From contig NC_057867.1 in the NCBI RefSeq assembly GCF_019393635.1, positions 63,367,492 through 63,431,491 on the forward strand: a DNA stretch of 64,000 bases. The letters are read 5' to 3'. Of this stretch, positions 22,801 through 32,724 are shown one piece after another; within the stretch, counting starts at the first letter, position 1; every line of letters begins with the position of its first letter. The notes beneath the pieces were generated by a model. That model worked only from the letters and a program-made list of their open reading frames with translations. It did not search any database and was not told the origin of the DNA. This stretch comes from Dromiciops gliroides. Taxonomy: Eukaryota > Chordata > Mammalia > Microbiotheria > Microbiotheriidae. The translations under genes were made by a program, and so were the position numbers.

Positions 22801-22945
22801 AGGTACCTTGGGGATGTCCAACCGAGACAGTTATTTTTATGCCGCCATTGTTGCCGTTGTTGCCGTTCACATGGTACTTGCTATCTTCGTCTATGTTGCA
22901 TGGAACGAAGGCTCACGCCAGTGGCGGGAAGGCAAACAAGACTGA
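18122..22945 (+). CDS. VMA21: VMA21, V-ATPase assembly integral membrane protein (three exons)
   Basis: VMA21 is an ER-resident chaperone that assembles the proteolipid ring of the V-ATPase V0 sector and escorts it out of the ER. Exons 18122-18174, 22162-22271 and 22803-22945 (53+110+143 nt) give 101 codons plus TGA, the human length. Residues 1-25 form a polar cytosolic N-terminus. Two hydrophobic segments lie at about 28-46 and 66-87, joined by a short loop with LGMSNRDSYFYAA. The C-terminal tail is NEGSRQWREGKQD, essentially identical to human as I recall it. Differences from human cluster in the N-terminus. The start has G at -3 and +4, with an in-frame TAA 11 codons upstream (18089-18091). 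Introns of 3,987 and 531 bp carry GT/AG ends. Loss of human VMA21 function causes X-linked myopathy with excessive autophagy; the residue equivalent to G91, changed in some patients, is intact here. Confidence 0.98.
18500..18860. repeat. MIR remnants in intron 1
   Basis: A reverse MIR-like piece at about 18500-18665 (CGCCCTGCGAGATAGGGACA, GATGAGGAAATCGAGG) is followed by a forward piece at about 18715-18860 (CCTGGGTTCAAATCTAGCC, TTGGACTCACGGGGTCC). Both are old. Confidence 0.55.
19225..20375 (+). repeat. Long unnamed interspersed repeat in VMA21 intron 1
   Basis: Opens with AAGTGCCTGCTGTGTGCTTGG, CGCTGGGGATTCC and CCCTGCCCTCAAGCAGCTCG. Later phrases include GGAAACCACTGGAGC, GGAAAATCACTTTCGGGCC, TACAGTAATAGGGAAG, GACAGTTGGAGATGCAAG, AGAATCATCAGCATAGAG and CCCAGGACAGAGCCTTGAGG. 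Parts recur at 3490, 9030 and 11360. I recognise this as a widespread therian repeat but cannot name it with confidence. A (GA)n(TG)n microsatellite lies inside it. Confidence 0.7.
19739..19811 (+). repeat. Microsatellite (GA)n(TG)n
   Basis: About 12 GA units run directly into more than 20 TG units, ending in GCGCG. It lies in intron 1 of VMA21 and is likely polymorphic. Confidence 0.95.
20380..21895. other. Intron 1 sequence, no gene
   Basis: A reverse MIR-like end lies at about 20385-20470 (CTGATTCAAGTCCAGAATC). A forward MIR-like piece lies at about 21490-21610 (GGCCTTGGACAAGTGACTTC). A run of about 13 C lies at about 21712-21724. The rest is unclassified. Confidence 0.45.
21900..22115 (+). 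mobile_element. L2 LINE 3' end just upstream of exon 2
   Basis: CCTCTCCCTTCACTAGATTTTAAGTTCC and TGCAGTGCCTATCATGGG match the L2 3' end (ACTAGACTGTGAGCTCC...CAGTGCCTGGCACATAG). It ends within about 50 bp of the exon 2 acceptor. Confidence 0.6.
22128..22161 (+). promoter_or_regulatory. VMA21: VMA21 intron 1 branch-point region and acceptor
   Basis: A short pyrimidine-rich tract with TTTTTGTCCATTTCAG ends at the AG of 22160-22161. The best branch consensus is TTGAC with A at 22131 (31 bases before the exon). A second A lies at 22135, exactly 27 bases before the exon. In human VMA21, changes at c.54-27 reduce splicing and cause disease, from published knowledge. Confidence 0.6.
22162..22271 (+). 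CDS. VMA21: VMA21 coding exon 2
   Basis: Completes codon 18 and encodes residues 19-54 and the first base of codon 55. It contains membrane segment 1 (VFTALMITLPIGLYF). The donor GAAG|GTAATT begins at 22272 and keeps A at +4, the base changed in the human c.163+4A>G allele. Confidence 0.97.
22803..22945 (+). CDS. VMA21: VMA21 coding exon 3
   Basis: Begins after TTCCCTTATAG (AG at 22801-22802), completes Gly55 and encodes TLGMSNRDSYFYAAIVAVVA, membrane segment 2 and the tail GSRQWREGKQD, then TGA at 22943-22945. The residues flanking membrane segment 2 are essentially those of human VMA21. Confidence 0.98.
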
Positions 22946-22974
22946 TGGGAGCATCATCTTTTGATAATGGATAG

Positions 22975-22980
22975 AATAAA
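22975..22980 (+). promoter_or_regulatory. VMA21: Proximal AATAAA poly(A) signal
   Basis: AATAAA lies 30 bases after the stop codon and would give a very short 3' UTR. Use of this site is unproven. Confidence 0.4.
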
Positions 22981-23305
22981 GAAATAGGTACAGAGTATGT
23001 TTATGATTAGGCTAAGTAGCAGGGAGGGGATTGCTCCTCAGAGCACAGGAGTTTGTGAAATCCATATCACTTCACTAATATGCTGTTGCAGAATTAAAAG
23101 TTAGAAAATTCACATATTGGAATTGAGAGGCAGAGAATTTCATCTTCTGACAACAAAAATATATTTTGCAGTGTTTTGCTGTATTACTTGCACAATTGTT
23201 CAGGACACATGCAGGTTTTGTCAAGCAAATTAAACTGCATTTTACACTGGAAATGAGTGAAAACTGCTCAGGCCATTACATTGGGGTGTTTTGTTTTCTT
23301 TTTCC

Positions 23306-23384
23306 CTTTCCTTTCCTTTCCTTTCCTTTCCTTTCCTTTCCTTTCCTTTCCTTTCCTTTCCTTTCCTGTCCTGTCCTGTCCTGT
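23306..23384 (+). repeat. (CTTTC)n pentanucleotide repeat ending in CTGTC units
   Basis: About 12 CTTTC units are followed by three or four CTGTC variants. It is pyrimidine-only apart from the G of the variant units and would lie in the VMA21 3' UTR. Confidence 0.93.
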
Positions 23385-23504
23385 TGATAAGTGCTCAGGT
23401 TTTAGACACTGAAATTAATCTCTCACTGAGATGTTGCACATTAAGATTTATTCCATAGTCACTATGAATTTTTCAGTACATTATTTTGGGTAAAAACTGG
23501 AATG

Positions 23505-23638
23505 GGGGGCAGCTAGGTGGCGCAGTGGATAAAGCACCAGCCCTGGGTTTAGGAGGACCTGAGTTCAAAGCCAGCCTCAGACACTTGACACTTACTAGCT
23601 GTGTGACCCCGGGCAAGTCACTTAACCCTCATTGCCCT

Positions 23639-23674
<36 letters not shown>
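23505..23674 (+). mobile_element. tRNA-derived SINE with (CA)n tail
   Basis: Full-length copy (GGCGCAGTGGATAAAGCACC, GAGTTCAAAGCCAGCC, CTGTGTGACCCCGGGC) of the CATTGCCC type. The tail has become (CA)n. Flanks AACTGGAATG (23495-23504) and AACTAGAATG (23675-23684) are a target duplication with one mismatch. Confidence 0.93.
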
Positions 23675-23676
<2 letters not shown>

Positions 23677-25108
23677 CTAGAATGAATCTCAGCCATTCAT
23701 ATGAAAGCATCTTTGGGTTTGAGAAGGATGGGTATGCTTAAGCAGGGTCTTGTTTGTCTAGTAAATTGACTGTTGGAAGAGAATTTAGGTTTTCTTTTTA
23801 CTACACTGAATTAGTCAACAATAACTTGTCTTAATTCAAAATGAATCCACAGTTTGCTTAAGCACCATCTAGTAAGTGAAACATCCCTGTTTTCCTGAGG
23901 CCGGGTGATTTTAGTCACCCAAGAAATAACAGCTACTGTTACTTGGGTCTTGTGGATGAGAACAAAGTTCCATTCAGTATCAAATGTTGCTGAAGTACCT
24001 GTTGAATCATGTGTGGTGCTTGCTGGGCCTACAAAGATATAAAAATGACATTGTTCTTGCTTGGGCGTGGGGAGCACAGATAATAGCACTGAGATTAATT
24101 AAGATGCCTTGGGCGAGCATTTTTTCCAACGTTTGAAGTTACCACAGCCCAGTGTTTGTAGCCATTTCCTAATTTTAGAGAAATCCTTGATTTAAGCAAA
24201 TGAGGATTTCCCCCAACTCAGCATGTTTTTCTGGTGGGCATTTCCATAGGCCACTTTGTGACAGGTCAGTCTCACTATGGATCTTTTTGCTAGAAATCAA
24301 TTTTCAGTATCAGAGCTTCTTTGTAGTGAGAGTTCTGAGATGGAAGTAGGGGGACTTATTCTTCGCTTGTCTTTGCTCTTGGTCGTTTTGGATGGTAAAA
24401 GTAGACTGAGAGAATGAGGAGACATGGTTAAAGGCAAAAACCATGTAAAGGGATTGATGTTAACATGATGAGAAGCAGCACCAATGTAAGGATGTTTGAA
24501 TTTATTGGACCACCGTTCCTGCCCTTCAGTGCAGGATCTTTTTATAGCTGATAGGCTCTGAATGGAAAGTGGGGGACCTCCCAGAGTTCTTACAGAGGCT
24601 TCTTTTTAAGCCAAGCCTTGATGGATAGCCTTCTGGAAGAGTCTTTCATGAAATCAGTTGCTTGTTCTTAACCTGAACTCTTTCTTACTGCCTGCATAAG
24701 TTATGCAATTCCCTTTTACACCATTCCTAGGTTTTTCTTGTTCCTTGTGTGTGTTTGGGGGAGGGGGGCGTATCTCTCCTATTTCTAAAAGGAGTTTCCA
24801 GTACTCTTCTCTGTAGTTCCCAGATGTTTGCTTAGGGTATGGGATCCCAACTGTTCATCATGTGCTTACATAAGTAGGTAAACAGAAACAAAGCCCCTAG
24901 TCACTACTGTTAGAATGAGGTCCTCAAAATTGATAAGAGAACAAACACATTCATATTGTCTTGTTTTCCAAGAAACTGTTTCCCCCAACGATGGAGCATC
25001 CTACTATATGTCTGTTCTTCTGCACTTTCTTCTAGATGGTCAGTAGGGCTGTTGTGGAAGGTGAAAAATTCCTCTTGCACAATGTACCTGCGTCCTATAA
25101 AACATCTT

Positions 25109-25114
25109 AATAAA
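25109..25114 (+). promoter_or_regulatory. VMA21: Internal AATAAA poly(A) signal
   Basis: AATAAA in CTTAATAAAGACTTATTGTT, with a T/G-rich stretch after it. It could give an intermediate 3' UTR of about 2.2 kb. Confidence 0.35.
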
Positions 25115-25570
25115 GACTTATTGTTTTGAACCATTGCAAATAATTTAATATTTGTTTTAATACAGATCATAAGGAAGAGCTGATTGCAGATAACTCCATT
25201 ATAGATCTCTCTGTATTCAACCCTGATCATGGTTACTCAGTTACTCACCTACCACTTTCTATCCCCCTTCCCTGAATGTCCCCATTATGTAGAAAATGAA
25301 AAAAAATCCACTTTTGCTGCTGGATACCTTTATTCTCATTAGCCGTTTAATTGAATACCATTTTACTTGCGATATTAGCCTTCAGTAATTGGGTTTGGTG
25401 TTAAAGGAGCTAACCATGCCCTCCTCCCACACAACCCCCCGGGAGGTGGCTCCTCCAGAGTCAGAATTGTATCATTTATGTTTCCATCCCCAGTGCCTAG
25501 TGTAGCGCCTGCTATGTCAGCTATTATTAAATGATGGTTGATTTAATGGTACAAACCAAATTTGTCATTG

Positions 25571-25633
25571 TCTTTTTTTTTTGGTGGGACAATGAGGGTT
25601 AAGTGACTTGCCCAGGGTCACACAACTAGTTGC
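25571..25633 (-). mobile_element. 5'-truncated SINE, reverse
   Basis: Only the 3' half is present (GGACAATGAGGGTTAAGTGA, GGTCACACAACTAG). Flanks TGTCATTGTCTT and TGCTGTTGTCTT may be a degraded target duplication. Confidence 0.75.
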
Positions 25634-26736
25634 TGTTGTCTTCTTAGAAGTATGTGGTACTTCTCTTCCAACTAACTTTTTTTTTTCAGGAAAAGTATAG
25701 TTAGTGTCCATGTAGATCAGTGAAGCACAAGGTATCAGATCGTGTCCAAGGGGGAAAATCCTCAAAGTGAAGGTAAAGGAAACACCAATTGGGAATGGTC
25801 CCCTCCCGTGTGATCAGCATTTCTGGTTTGTTCCAGAGCACTTGCTTTCTTCCTCTATGGTGATTCTCTCCATTTTACAGACTGAGGGGTATGTGACACA
25901 ACCTAAATGGTCCGCCTTAGATCAGCACGAGAGCTTGGGCACCAAGACCAGGGCTTCTGTCCTGTAGAGCGTATCACCCCCAACTCGGCACACACCCCAT
26001 TTAGAACCTTGGGTTATCATCTGGGTGCTTTTCACATAGCATGGTGGATGGAAATAAATGATGTTTGCTGGAGGGCAGATTTCCAGTGGCATATTTTTCA
26101 GGATTGTAGAAATCTCCATTAATATATGTTAATTACTTTTAAAGGTTAATTACAAATAATTTAAAAAATCTTTTCATTAAAGTAGCCTGTAATACCTCTA
26201 CTTCGCAACAAGTTCTGGCAACACTCTTATTAGTTCTTTTTGTTATTCTGGGTATTTGAAAGCAATACTTGCATCTCTTGGAAGATGTTCTAATGTTGGC
26301 CTCCCCCAGTTACTCCAAATTTTCTCCCAATGAACCCGTTTTGAAATTGATCTTGCTGCCAATGCTCTGTGCTGGAAGCATTAAGTACTGCCCCCTCACC
26401 TCCCCTAACAAAATTAAAACCATTTTAATTGCTCTAGAATCCACAGTCCAGAGGAGAGGGATATACTGCAGTAAGAAATAGTAGATGCACTTTGGGGGAA
26501 GTAGGAGTGGTTTGTAGGGAATGACTGCTGTTTTAAAAAATATGTTTAAAACCGTAATAATGGAAGGAAAAGAGGGGATTTTGGTCTTTAAACTGTATTG
26601 CTATTACCTTTTAAAATGAATTTTTTTCTAATGACTACCTAAATGGAGTTTGTAATAGTCTAGCCCTTTGGTTTCTACCAGTTTGATACCGTGGTCATTA
26701 AAAGTCTCTACATGCAATCCCAAAGGATTGTGATTC

Positions 26737-26742
26737 AATAAA
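26737..26742 (+). promoter_or_regulatory. VMA21: Distal AATAAA poly(A) signal, likely main VMA21 end
   Basis: AATAAA in GATTCAATAAATATTTGTAG, followed by TTCCTTCCTGTTGTTC as a possible downstream element. It lies about 3.8 kb after the stop codon. Confidence 0.4.
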
Positions 26743-26760
26743 TATTTGTAGCCTCTTATT

Positions 26761-27396
26761 AGTATTCCTTCCTGTTGTTCTTATATTTCTTGTAGAAAAT
26801 GAACAGAACTATGAGGAATAATTATAAGGTAAGTCCAGGTTTTTAAGAAAGCATTTTGGTGGGTTAGACTTGATTGCCGATTGTCAAATGGACATGGGCA
26901 TCTGGTCCCCAGTGAGCTGGCCCCAGACTTCATTGCGGCAAAGAGGCTGCCCTCTCCCTTTTGTGTTCAGCGTGCCAAGATGCAGTAAGGTATGATTCAA
27001 GTGCCTAGGCTACAGCAGGCCGGCACCTGCTGCATAAAATCTCATTTCTTCTTTCAAATTCAGGCTTTAAATCATACATTCATTCAGAGCTGGCAGAAAC
27101 TTTCAAGGTCATTTCATCCAATCTCATCATCTTGTAGAGGAGGAGATGGGGACGGGTGACATCCAGGGTGATCATCTAGCCCAGGAGCAAGAAGGGATTG
27201 CAACTGGTATCCTCTGAGGCCAGCCCCTAACCTGGGCCAGGTGGGAAGCACTTCATGGCTTCAGGGAAATTTAAAGTAGTACCAGCTTGGAGTTAGATTG
27301 GACAAATAGGAAGAGAGATCATTGGAAGCCGTTCATTTCCAGGTAGGCTGACTCTTCAAAACAGGGATTCTTCATCCTTTTTAAATGAAGGAAATT
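26761..27396. other. Gene-free stretch downstream of VMA21
   Basis: A reverse MIR-like piece lies at about 27060-27240 (CAAGGTCATTTCATCCAATC, GTAGAGGAGGAGATGG). No gene. Confidence 0.45.
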
Positions 27397-27524
27397 GGGG
27401 CAGCTGGTGGTGCAGGGAATAAAGCACCTGCTCTGGATTCAGGAGGACCTGAGTTCAAATGCGGCCTCAGACACTTGACACTAGCTGTGTGACCCTGGGC
27501 AAGTCACTTAACCTTCATTGCCCC

Positions 27525-27559
<35 letters not shown>

Positions 27560-27562
27560 TAA
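27397..27562 (+). mobile_element. tRNA-derived SINE with (CA)n tail and perfect 16-bp target duplication
   Basis: Complete head and core with a small deletion in GCAGCTGGTGGTGCAGGGAA. TTAAATGAAGGAAATT occurs at 27381-27396 and 27563-27578 without mismatch. The tail is C/A-rich and has become a (CA)n repeat. Confidence 0.95.
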
Positions 27563-27578
27563 TTAAATGAAGGAAATT

Positions 27579-28298
27579 CTAAATTTCACTTAGAGGTTAG
27601 TGACAATAAAGGGGTTTTTTTAAGATTGGTTTTTTAAATGAAAGAAATAAATTTCATTTAGAGGTTAGTGAGAATAAAAAATTTGTTTTCTTTTCAAGTT
27701 CTTGGACTTCCTGGTACCCCCGTAGGATGATTTCTTACATAGGAGTCTTTTCACTCCCATTAGAATGTAAGCTTTTTGAAGGTAGGGTGTTGATTTTGAT
27801 CTTTGTGCCCAAGTACATTTTGCATTGACATTTAGTAAATGAATTTCATAAAATGGGATATGAAGAACTAATATGTCAGACATTAATGTGTCTAAAGAAA
27901 TGCCCATAATACAAGTGTTCAGAAAAGATTCCCTTTAACACTATACAACTTTGCTAGTTTCCCATACCACCCCCCCTTTTTTTTTCTTCTTGAATGAGAA
28001 ATTGACCAAACCTGAAACCAGCAAAAATAAAATTTGAGAATCAGGATGTGGATAACTGCCTAACAATTGAAGCTCACTAGATTCTGTATGTGATGATAAC
28101 TCCAGGGCTTCAAAGTTCACAATAGGCTGAGCAGGTAGTATAAGACTTATTTCCATTTTATGGATGAACAAACTGAGGAGAGAGCCTACAGATTTGGAAT
28201 TGGAAAGGACCCTAGAGATCATTTAGTGTCCTACTGTACAGTCCTAAAACAACAGCAAAAATCTGTGACATCCTCCTTGATAGGGCAATCTTTTTTTT
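27579..28298. other. Gene-free stretch
   Basis: A possible L2 3' end lies at about 27750-27850 (TTAGAATGTAAGCTTTTTGAAGG). No gene. Confidence 0.4.
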
Positions 28299-28308
28299 CA
28301 CATTTATT

Positions 28309-28461
28309 TATTAATTTTTTTTTTTGGCAGGGCAAGAAGGATTAAGTGACTTGCCCAGGGTCACACAGCTAGTAAGTGTCAAGTGTCTGAGGCTGGATTT
28401 GAACTCGGGTCCTCCTGAAGCCAGGGCCAGTGATTTATCCACTATTCCACCTAGCTGCCCC
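28309..28461 (-). mobile_element. tRNA-derived SINE, reverse
   Basis: T tail, GACTTGCCCAGGGTCACACA, GGATTTGAACTCGGGTCCTC, CACCTAGCTGCCCC. The target duplication CACATTTATT lies at 28299-28308 and 28462-28471. Confidence 0.94.
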
Positions 28462-28471
28462 CACATTTATT

Positions 28472-28578
28472 TTCAGTTACGAATCCTCTCCCCTCCTCCA
28501 CCCCCTTCTCTACTCATTGAGAAGGCAAGAAATATAATACCCACTTCATATGAAGTCATGCAAAACATTTCCACATTA
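28472..28578 (-). mobile_element. L1 3' UTR fragment, reverse
   Basis: CAGTTACGAATCCTCTCCCC, TTGAGAAGGCAAGAAATATAA, AAGTCATGCAAAACATTTCC. The same phrases recur at 40425-40510, 46835-46940, 54940-55010 and 63735-63845. The next SINE (28595) is inserted at its edge. Confidence 0.65.
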
Positions 28579-28594
28579 TTGGCAGGGCATTCTT

Positions 28595-28756
28595 TTTTTT
28601 TTTTTTAATTTTTTTTTTTTGGTGAGGCAATTGGGGTTAAGTGACTTGCCCAGGGTCACACAGCTAGTAAGTGTTAAGTGTCTGAGGTCGGATTTGAACT
28701 CAGGTCCTCCTGAACCCAGAGCCAGTGCTTTATCCACTGCACCACCTAGCTGCCCC
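28595..28756 (-). mobile_element. Young SINE, reverse, perfect 16-bp target duplication
   Basis: The TGAGGCAATTGGGGTTAAG variant marks the CCAATTGCCTCA subtype. TTGGCAGGGCATTCTT occurs intact on both sides (28579-28594 and 28757-28772). Confidence 0.96.
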
Positions 28757-28772
28757 TTGGCAGGGCATTCTT

Positions 28773-29129
28773 AAACCTTTTAGAATCCTCTTCTCAATTC
28801 AGGTGTTAGTCCTTTAGTTATCAAGTTCATCATTTGTAACATACAGTTCCTAAAGGTTTTGGTTATCTGCTTGAGGAAATAATACATGCAAAGAAGCAAA
28901 TTAGAGGCAGGCACAGTTGAAAACTTGGGGAAGGGACAGTTAAGGGAGGGGACAAAAAGCAAGATATTCATAATGGCGACCCTGAGTCATTAAGAAAAGG
29001 TTAAGTGATAGTTCATTTCTGTTTCAAGAAGGCAGAGGAGCGTCATTTTTTAGAAAATGATACCTCCTTTGGTGGATTTCATCTGCTCCCAAGGGCTCAT
29101 TTATCCCATTGAGGTAGATACACCCAGAT
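28773..29129. other. Gene-free stretch
   Basis: Unclassified sequence with no gene. Confidence 0.4.
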
Positions 29130-30290
29130 CTATACATCACTCCTAATCTCTTTTTTGACCTCCAGCCCTCCATTGATAACTGCCTTGCTGGATATTACCA
29201 TCAGGATGTTTCACTGGCTTGTCAAACTCAACAATTCCCAAAGTGAAATCATCTCCCCTAAACCTCCCTTAGCTGTACCATCCAAATGTCTCTGAACATC
29301 CCAGGCAGCTGAGTTCATAACCTCTGAGCTATCTTTGGCTCTGCCTTTGCCTCCCCTCCCCCGTGAGCCTTTTAGCTGCCAAGTCCCAATGATTCTGACT
29401 CCATGAAATGTCTTGCATCTGCCTCTTGACCACTCTCTCCCAGCAGCCATTTCATTGCCTTTTATCAACACTATTGGAATAGCTACTTAATCGTTACCTT
29501 CACTGATAATGACTTTCAAAATAATTTTCCTAAGGTATAGGTCTGACCATGAAACACCCCCCCCCGCCCCCACCACCAGCGCTCAAAACCTTTTATTAGC
29601 TCCATATTTAGTGGCCTGTGGATTAATAATAGCTAGCCATTCTATAGCACCTTTTATGTGCCAGATATTGTGCTAAGCACTTTACAAATATCTCATTTGA
29701 TCCTCACAACAACTTTGGAAGATAGGTGCTGTTATTATCATCCCCATTTTTCAGATGAGGAAACTGACAGACACAAGTTAAATGACTTGCTCAGGGTCAC
29801 ACAGCTAGTAAGTGTCTGAGACCAGATTTGAACTTGGGTCCTCCTGGTTTCAGGCCTGGCACTCTACCCACTGCACTGTTTGGCTGCCCAATTAAGATGC
29901 TACTTTGCCTGGCCTTTAAAGTTCTCCATAAGCTGACTCCAATCCACCTTTCCAGACTGTTTTGACATTACTCCTTTGCACAGACTGTTGCAGATGACTT
30001 CTATCTGACCTTGCATAAGAGCCTTTACTTCCTCTGGGCCTCAGTTTCCTCCTCTGTAAAATGAGAGGGTTGAACTAGATGACCTCCAAAGTCCCTTTGG
30101 TGTCATTTTCCCTAGCTGGAGCATACCCCTTCCTCATCTTCCCCCCTTTCCAGAATCCTTAACTTCTTTCAAAGTTCAGTCCAGTTGCCACCAGGACTGT
30201 AAAGTCTTTTCTCATCAACCACCTCCTCAAGTTTTCCTAGAGGGTGTTATCTGGATCTCTGCTTTGTCCCCAGCACACACAACCTGGCAT
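29130..30290 (+). mobile_element. L2-like LINE interrupted by MIR elements
   Basis: The left part has TCTGACCATGAAACACC, CTCAAAACCTTTTATTAGCTCC. The right part has CTGGCCTTTAAAGTTCTCC, CTGACTCCAATCCACCTTTCC, TTCAAAGTTCAGTCCAG and a degraded L2 3' end. A reverse MIR interrupts it at 29624-29890, and MIR-like sequence (CCTCAGTTTCCTCCTCTGTAA) lies at about 30005-30110. Confidence 0.6.
29624..29890 (-). repeat. Nearly complete MIR-type element, reverse
   Basis: TAATAATAGCTAGCCATTC, TATGTGCCAGATATTGTGC, TTTGATCCTCACAACAAC, CAGATGAGGAAACTGACAG and GGTCACACAGCTAGTAAGTG, then GATTTGAACTTGGGTCC, follow the reverse MIR/MIR3 order. It lies inside the L2-like element, so it is the younger of the two. 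Confidence 0.85.
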
Positions 30291-30299
30291 CATGGCTCA

Positions 30300-30418
30300 T
30301 CTCTATGTGTGTGCACACGCGTTTGAGTGTGCTCAGTGTGTGTGCGTGTTGCGTGCGTGTGTGTGCGTGCGCGTGTGCGTGTGCGTGTGTGTGTGTGTAT
30401 GTGTGAGAGAGAGAGAGT
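30300..30418 (+). repeat. Imperfect (TG)n microsatellite
   Basis: TG-rich with many CG and GC interruptions (GTGCGTGC), ending in GAGAGAGAGAG. Open frames of 71-93 codons across it are artefacts of the repeat. Confidence 0.9.
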
Positions 30419-30419
30419 T

Positions 30420-31833
30420 GCATTTTCTCCTCCCCCCTCCTCTCCCTACTGTGTCATATCTATTTTTGTATCTCCAGCCTCCAGAAAAGGGTTTTGTACC
30501 GAGGAAGCGCCCCCTGACTGCTTAGCAAAGTTGAGGCAGTAAGCTGAGTGTACTCAACTTGAGGAAGTAAGCTAAGTGTCCCCGACTGGCAAATTCCCTT
30601 CTTTGGAACCCCTCATTAGCTGACAGCACTGGAGAAATGAGATGTTATTGTAAAGCACTTTAAGGTGATATACAGTATCTGAATTTCCATCAGCCCCCTA
30701 TCTTTTTAGTGCTTGATTTAAAGGCTCTTCAATAGGTACCCATTTGTTTATTTGACAATTTGTGATTGGAATTAAATTATGTTGTTTTCCTTTCCTTTTT
30801 AGAGCCACTAACTTTAGCTGATGCAGGTAGAAACCAGTTTTTAATGAATGCTCCATTGAAAATTCAGTTCAGTACAAGGAGGCTATTTCCATATCCCAGA
30901 TAGTCCTTATATAAACACTGCTCTGCTAATGTGAAGACAGTAAATTCGTTGAGCAAGGAAGGCAGTCCCCCAGAGCACCTCTCTTTATCTCCATACCTGG
31001 CTCTGTGCAGGTCTAGGAACTTGGGGAGAAATTGGGGGCTCGAAAGTACCCCTTGATTTACTTGCCCACCTCACCAAGCTATGTATGTGTATTTGCCACT
31101 CAGTAGATGTCTGTTGGCTGATGAATTGATTTATTCGTCTTCTGTTCACTTTTTAACTTACTGGTGGTTCAGGTAGGCAGCCAACCCCCAACTAACTGGT
31201 GCTTCCAAAATTAGGCTGAAATATGCCTAAATGAATTTTTCCTTTTTGCCACATTCCCCACACCTGAAAAAAATACAAGAGAACCGTTTGCTTTGTCATT
31301 TACTGGCAATAATGCAAAGGCACAGCTTGTCTTAGGCACCTGGAGTGGAAATGTGGGTTTTGTGAGTGGGTATCTAAGGGCCTTTCTGTCTCTACATTTC
31401 ATATCCCCTCCTTTCTCTCCCCTCTCAGTCCTTTCCACAAAGCAGGTAAGTGGGCTACCTGGGGAAGGTAACTTGTTCTACATCATGGGCAGTTTTCGAG
31501 GAGAGGCTGCATGATCACCAGTTGGGGATGTCACAGAGGGGATTCCTGCCCAGGAGTAGGTTGGACCAGATGACCTTCAGTCCTTTCTGACTGAGATTCT
31601 TGTACAACTGAACAATTAATCAACAATCTCTTCTTTTTTCAGTCTGGTCAATTTTCTTGTAGTGTAGCAAAGCTACAATGCAAATAGGAGCCTCATTGAA
31701 CCTTTCTCCATGCTTTTAAGTGCCTCAGCTACATCATTTATTACCTTTGGAGAATTTGTTCAACTTCTGTGGGCCTCAGTTTCCTCAAATGTAAAATGAA
31801 GGAGTTGGAATAGATGCCCTCTAAGTTTCTTTT
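30420..31833. other. Gene-free stretch
   Basis: MIR-like remnants lie at about 31540-31600 and 31740-31820. A possible L2 end lies near 31080-31130. No gene supported. Confidence 0.4.
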
Positions 31834-31997
31834 TTCTTTTTTTTCTTTTTTTTTTTTGCGGGGCAATGAGGGTTAAGTTACTTGCCCAAGGTCACACAGC
31901 TAGTAAGTAATTGTCAAGTATCTGAGACGGGATTTGAACTCAGGTCCTCCTGAATCCAGGACCGGTGTTTTATCCACTGCACCACCTAACTGCCCCC
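31834..31997 (-). mobile_element. tRNA-derived SINE, reverse, inside a MIR
   Basis: Complete copy with GGGGCAATGAGGGTTAAG and CACCTAACTGCCCCC. The target duplication CTAAGTTTCTTTT lies at 31821-31833 and 31998-32010. It splits a MIR-like element (31740-32030). Confidence 0.94.
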
Positions 31998-32344
31998 CTA
32001 AGTTTCTTTTCAATCAGTTCAATACTTGGAGTATGGAAAGAAAATTTTAAATGGGAGTAGAGGTAGCTAATGGTAAAGTTTGGGGTACTTTGGTAGGAGG
32101 AGCTGGCCTGGGTGAAGTATTGAGCTGAAAATTTGTTAAATTTTACAGGCAATAGTTGTTCCTTTTTATTACTAGGCCCATCAGATGTATTTTCCCCCTT
32201 CCCAGGCCATATGAATAGCTACCAGGCCAGGCTTGCTGAATAGAAGAGAACTAGTTTATGTTAACTGAGAATTGATCTGATTATAGAGGTCTAATCAATA
32301 ATTTACATAATTAGCATAAATTGGCTCTCTGCAGACAACAACTA

Positions 32345-32545
32345 TGATCATTAGAATTAGAAGAGACTTAGAAGAGACCTTAGAGACATCATCTAAGATC
32401 AATACTTTACATTTTTTAGATGAGGAAATGGCGACTCCAAAGGTTGAAGTGACTTGTCCAAGGTCACACAGCTAGTTAGTATAAGGGGCTGCCTAGAGTC
32501 CAGGACTCCTGATTTTTTCTCCTAAGCTACACTGCTTCTCCTTCT
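32345..32545 (-). repeat. MIR-like element, reverse
   Basis: GAAGAGACCTTAGAGACATC, TTTTAGATGAGGAAATGG, GACTTGTCCAAGGTCACACAG, CAGGACTCCTGATTT. Reverse MIR order. Confidence 0.65.
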
Positions 32546-32573
32546 ATTGTAACTGTATTCAGTAGCACTTTTT

Positions 32574-32724
32574 GGGGGGTTTTGTTTTGTTTGTTGTTTT
32601 CTGCGGGGCAATGAGGGTTAAGTGACTTGCCCGGGGTCACACAGCTAGTAAGTGTCAAGTGTCTGAGGCCAGATTCGAACTCAGGTTCTCCTGAATCCAG
32701 AGCTGATGCCACCTACCTGCCCCC
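32574..32724 (-). mobile_element. tRNA-derived SINE, reverse, with a head deletion
   Basis: CTGCGGGGCAATGAGGGTT and GATTCGAACTCAGGTTCTC are clear. About 15 bp corresponding to TTTATCCACTGCA are missing before CCACCTACCTGCCCC. Target duplication is weak. Confidence 0.88.

Larger units (their letters stand above)
22946..26760 (+). other. VMA21: Probable long 3' UTR of VMA21
   Basis: No splice acceptor or open frame of note follows the stop. Possible poly(A) signals occur at 22975-22980, 25109-25114, 26053-26058 and 26737-26742, the last followed by a T/GT-rich stretch. Mammalian VMA21 transcripts have a long 3' UTR, so the distal site is plausible. Within it lie a CTTTC repeat, a complete SINE (23505), a truncated reverse SINE (25571) and an L2 3' end (about 25440-25550). 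The true end needs RNA evidence. Confidence 0.5.

Noticed and set aside
22754..22945. 63-codon frame beginning upstream of exon 3 as an alternative start
   Set aside because: It reads through the intron 2 acceptor. The spliced frame with exons 1 and 2 matches the known protein from end to end.
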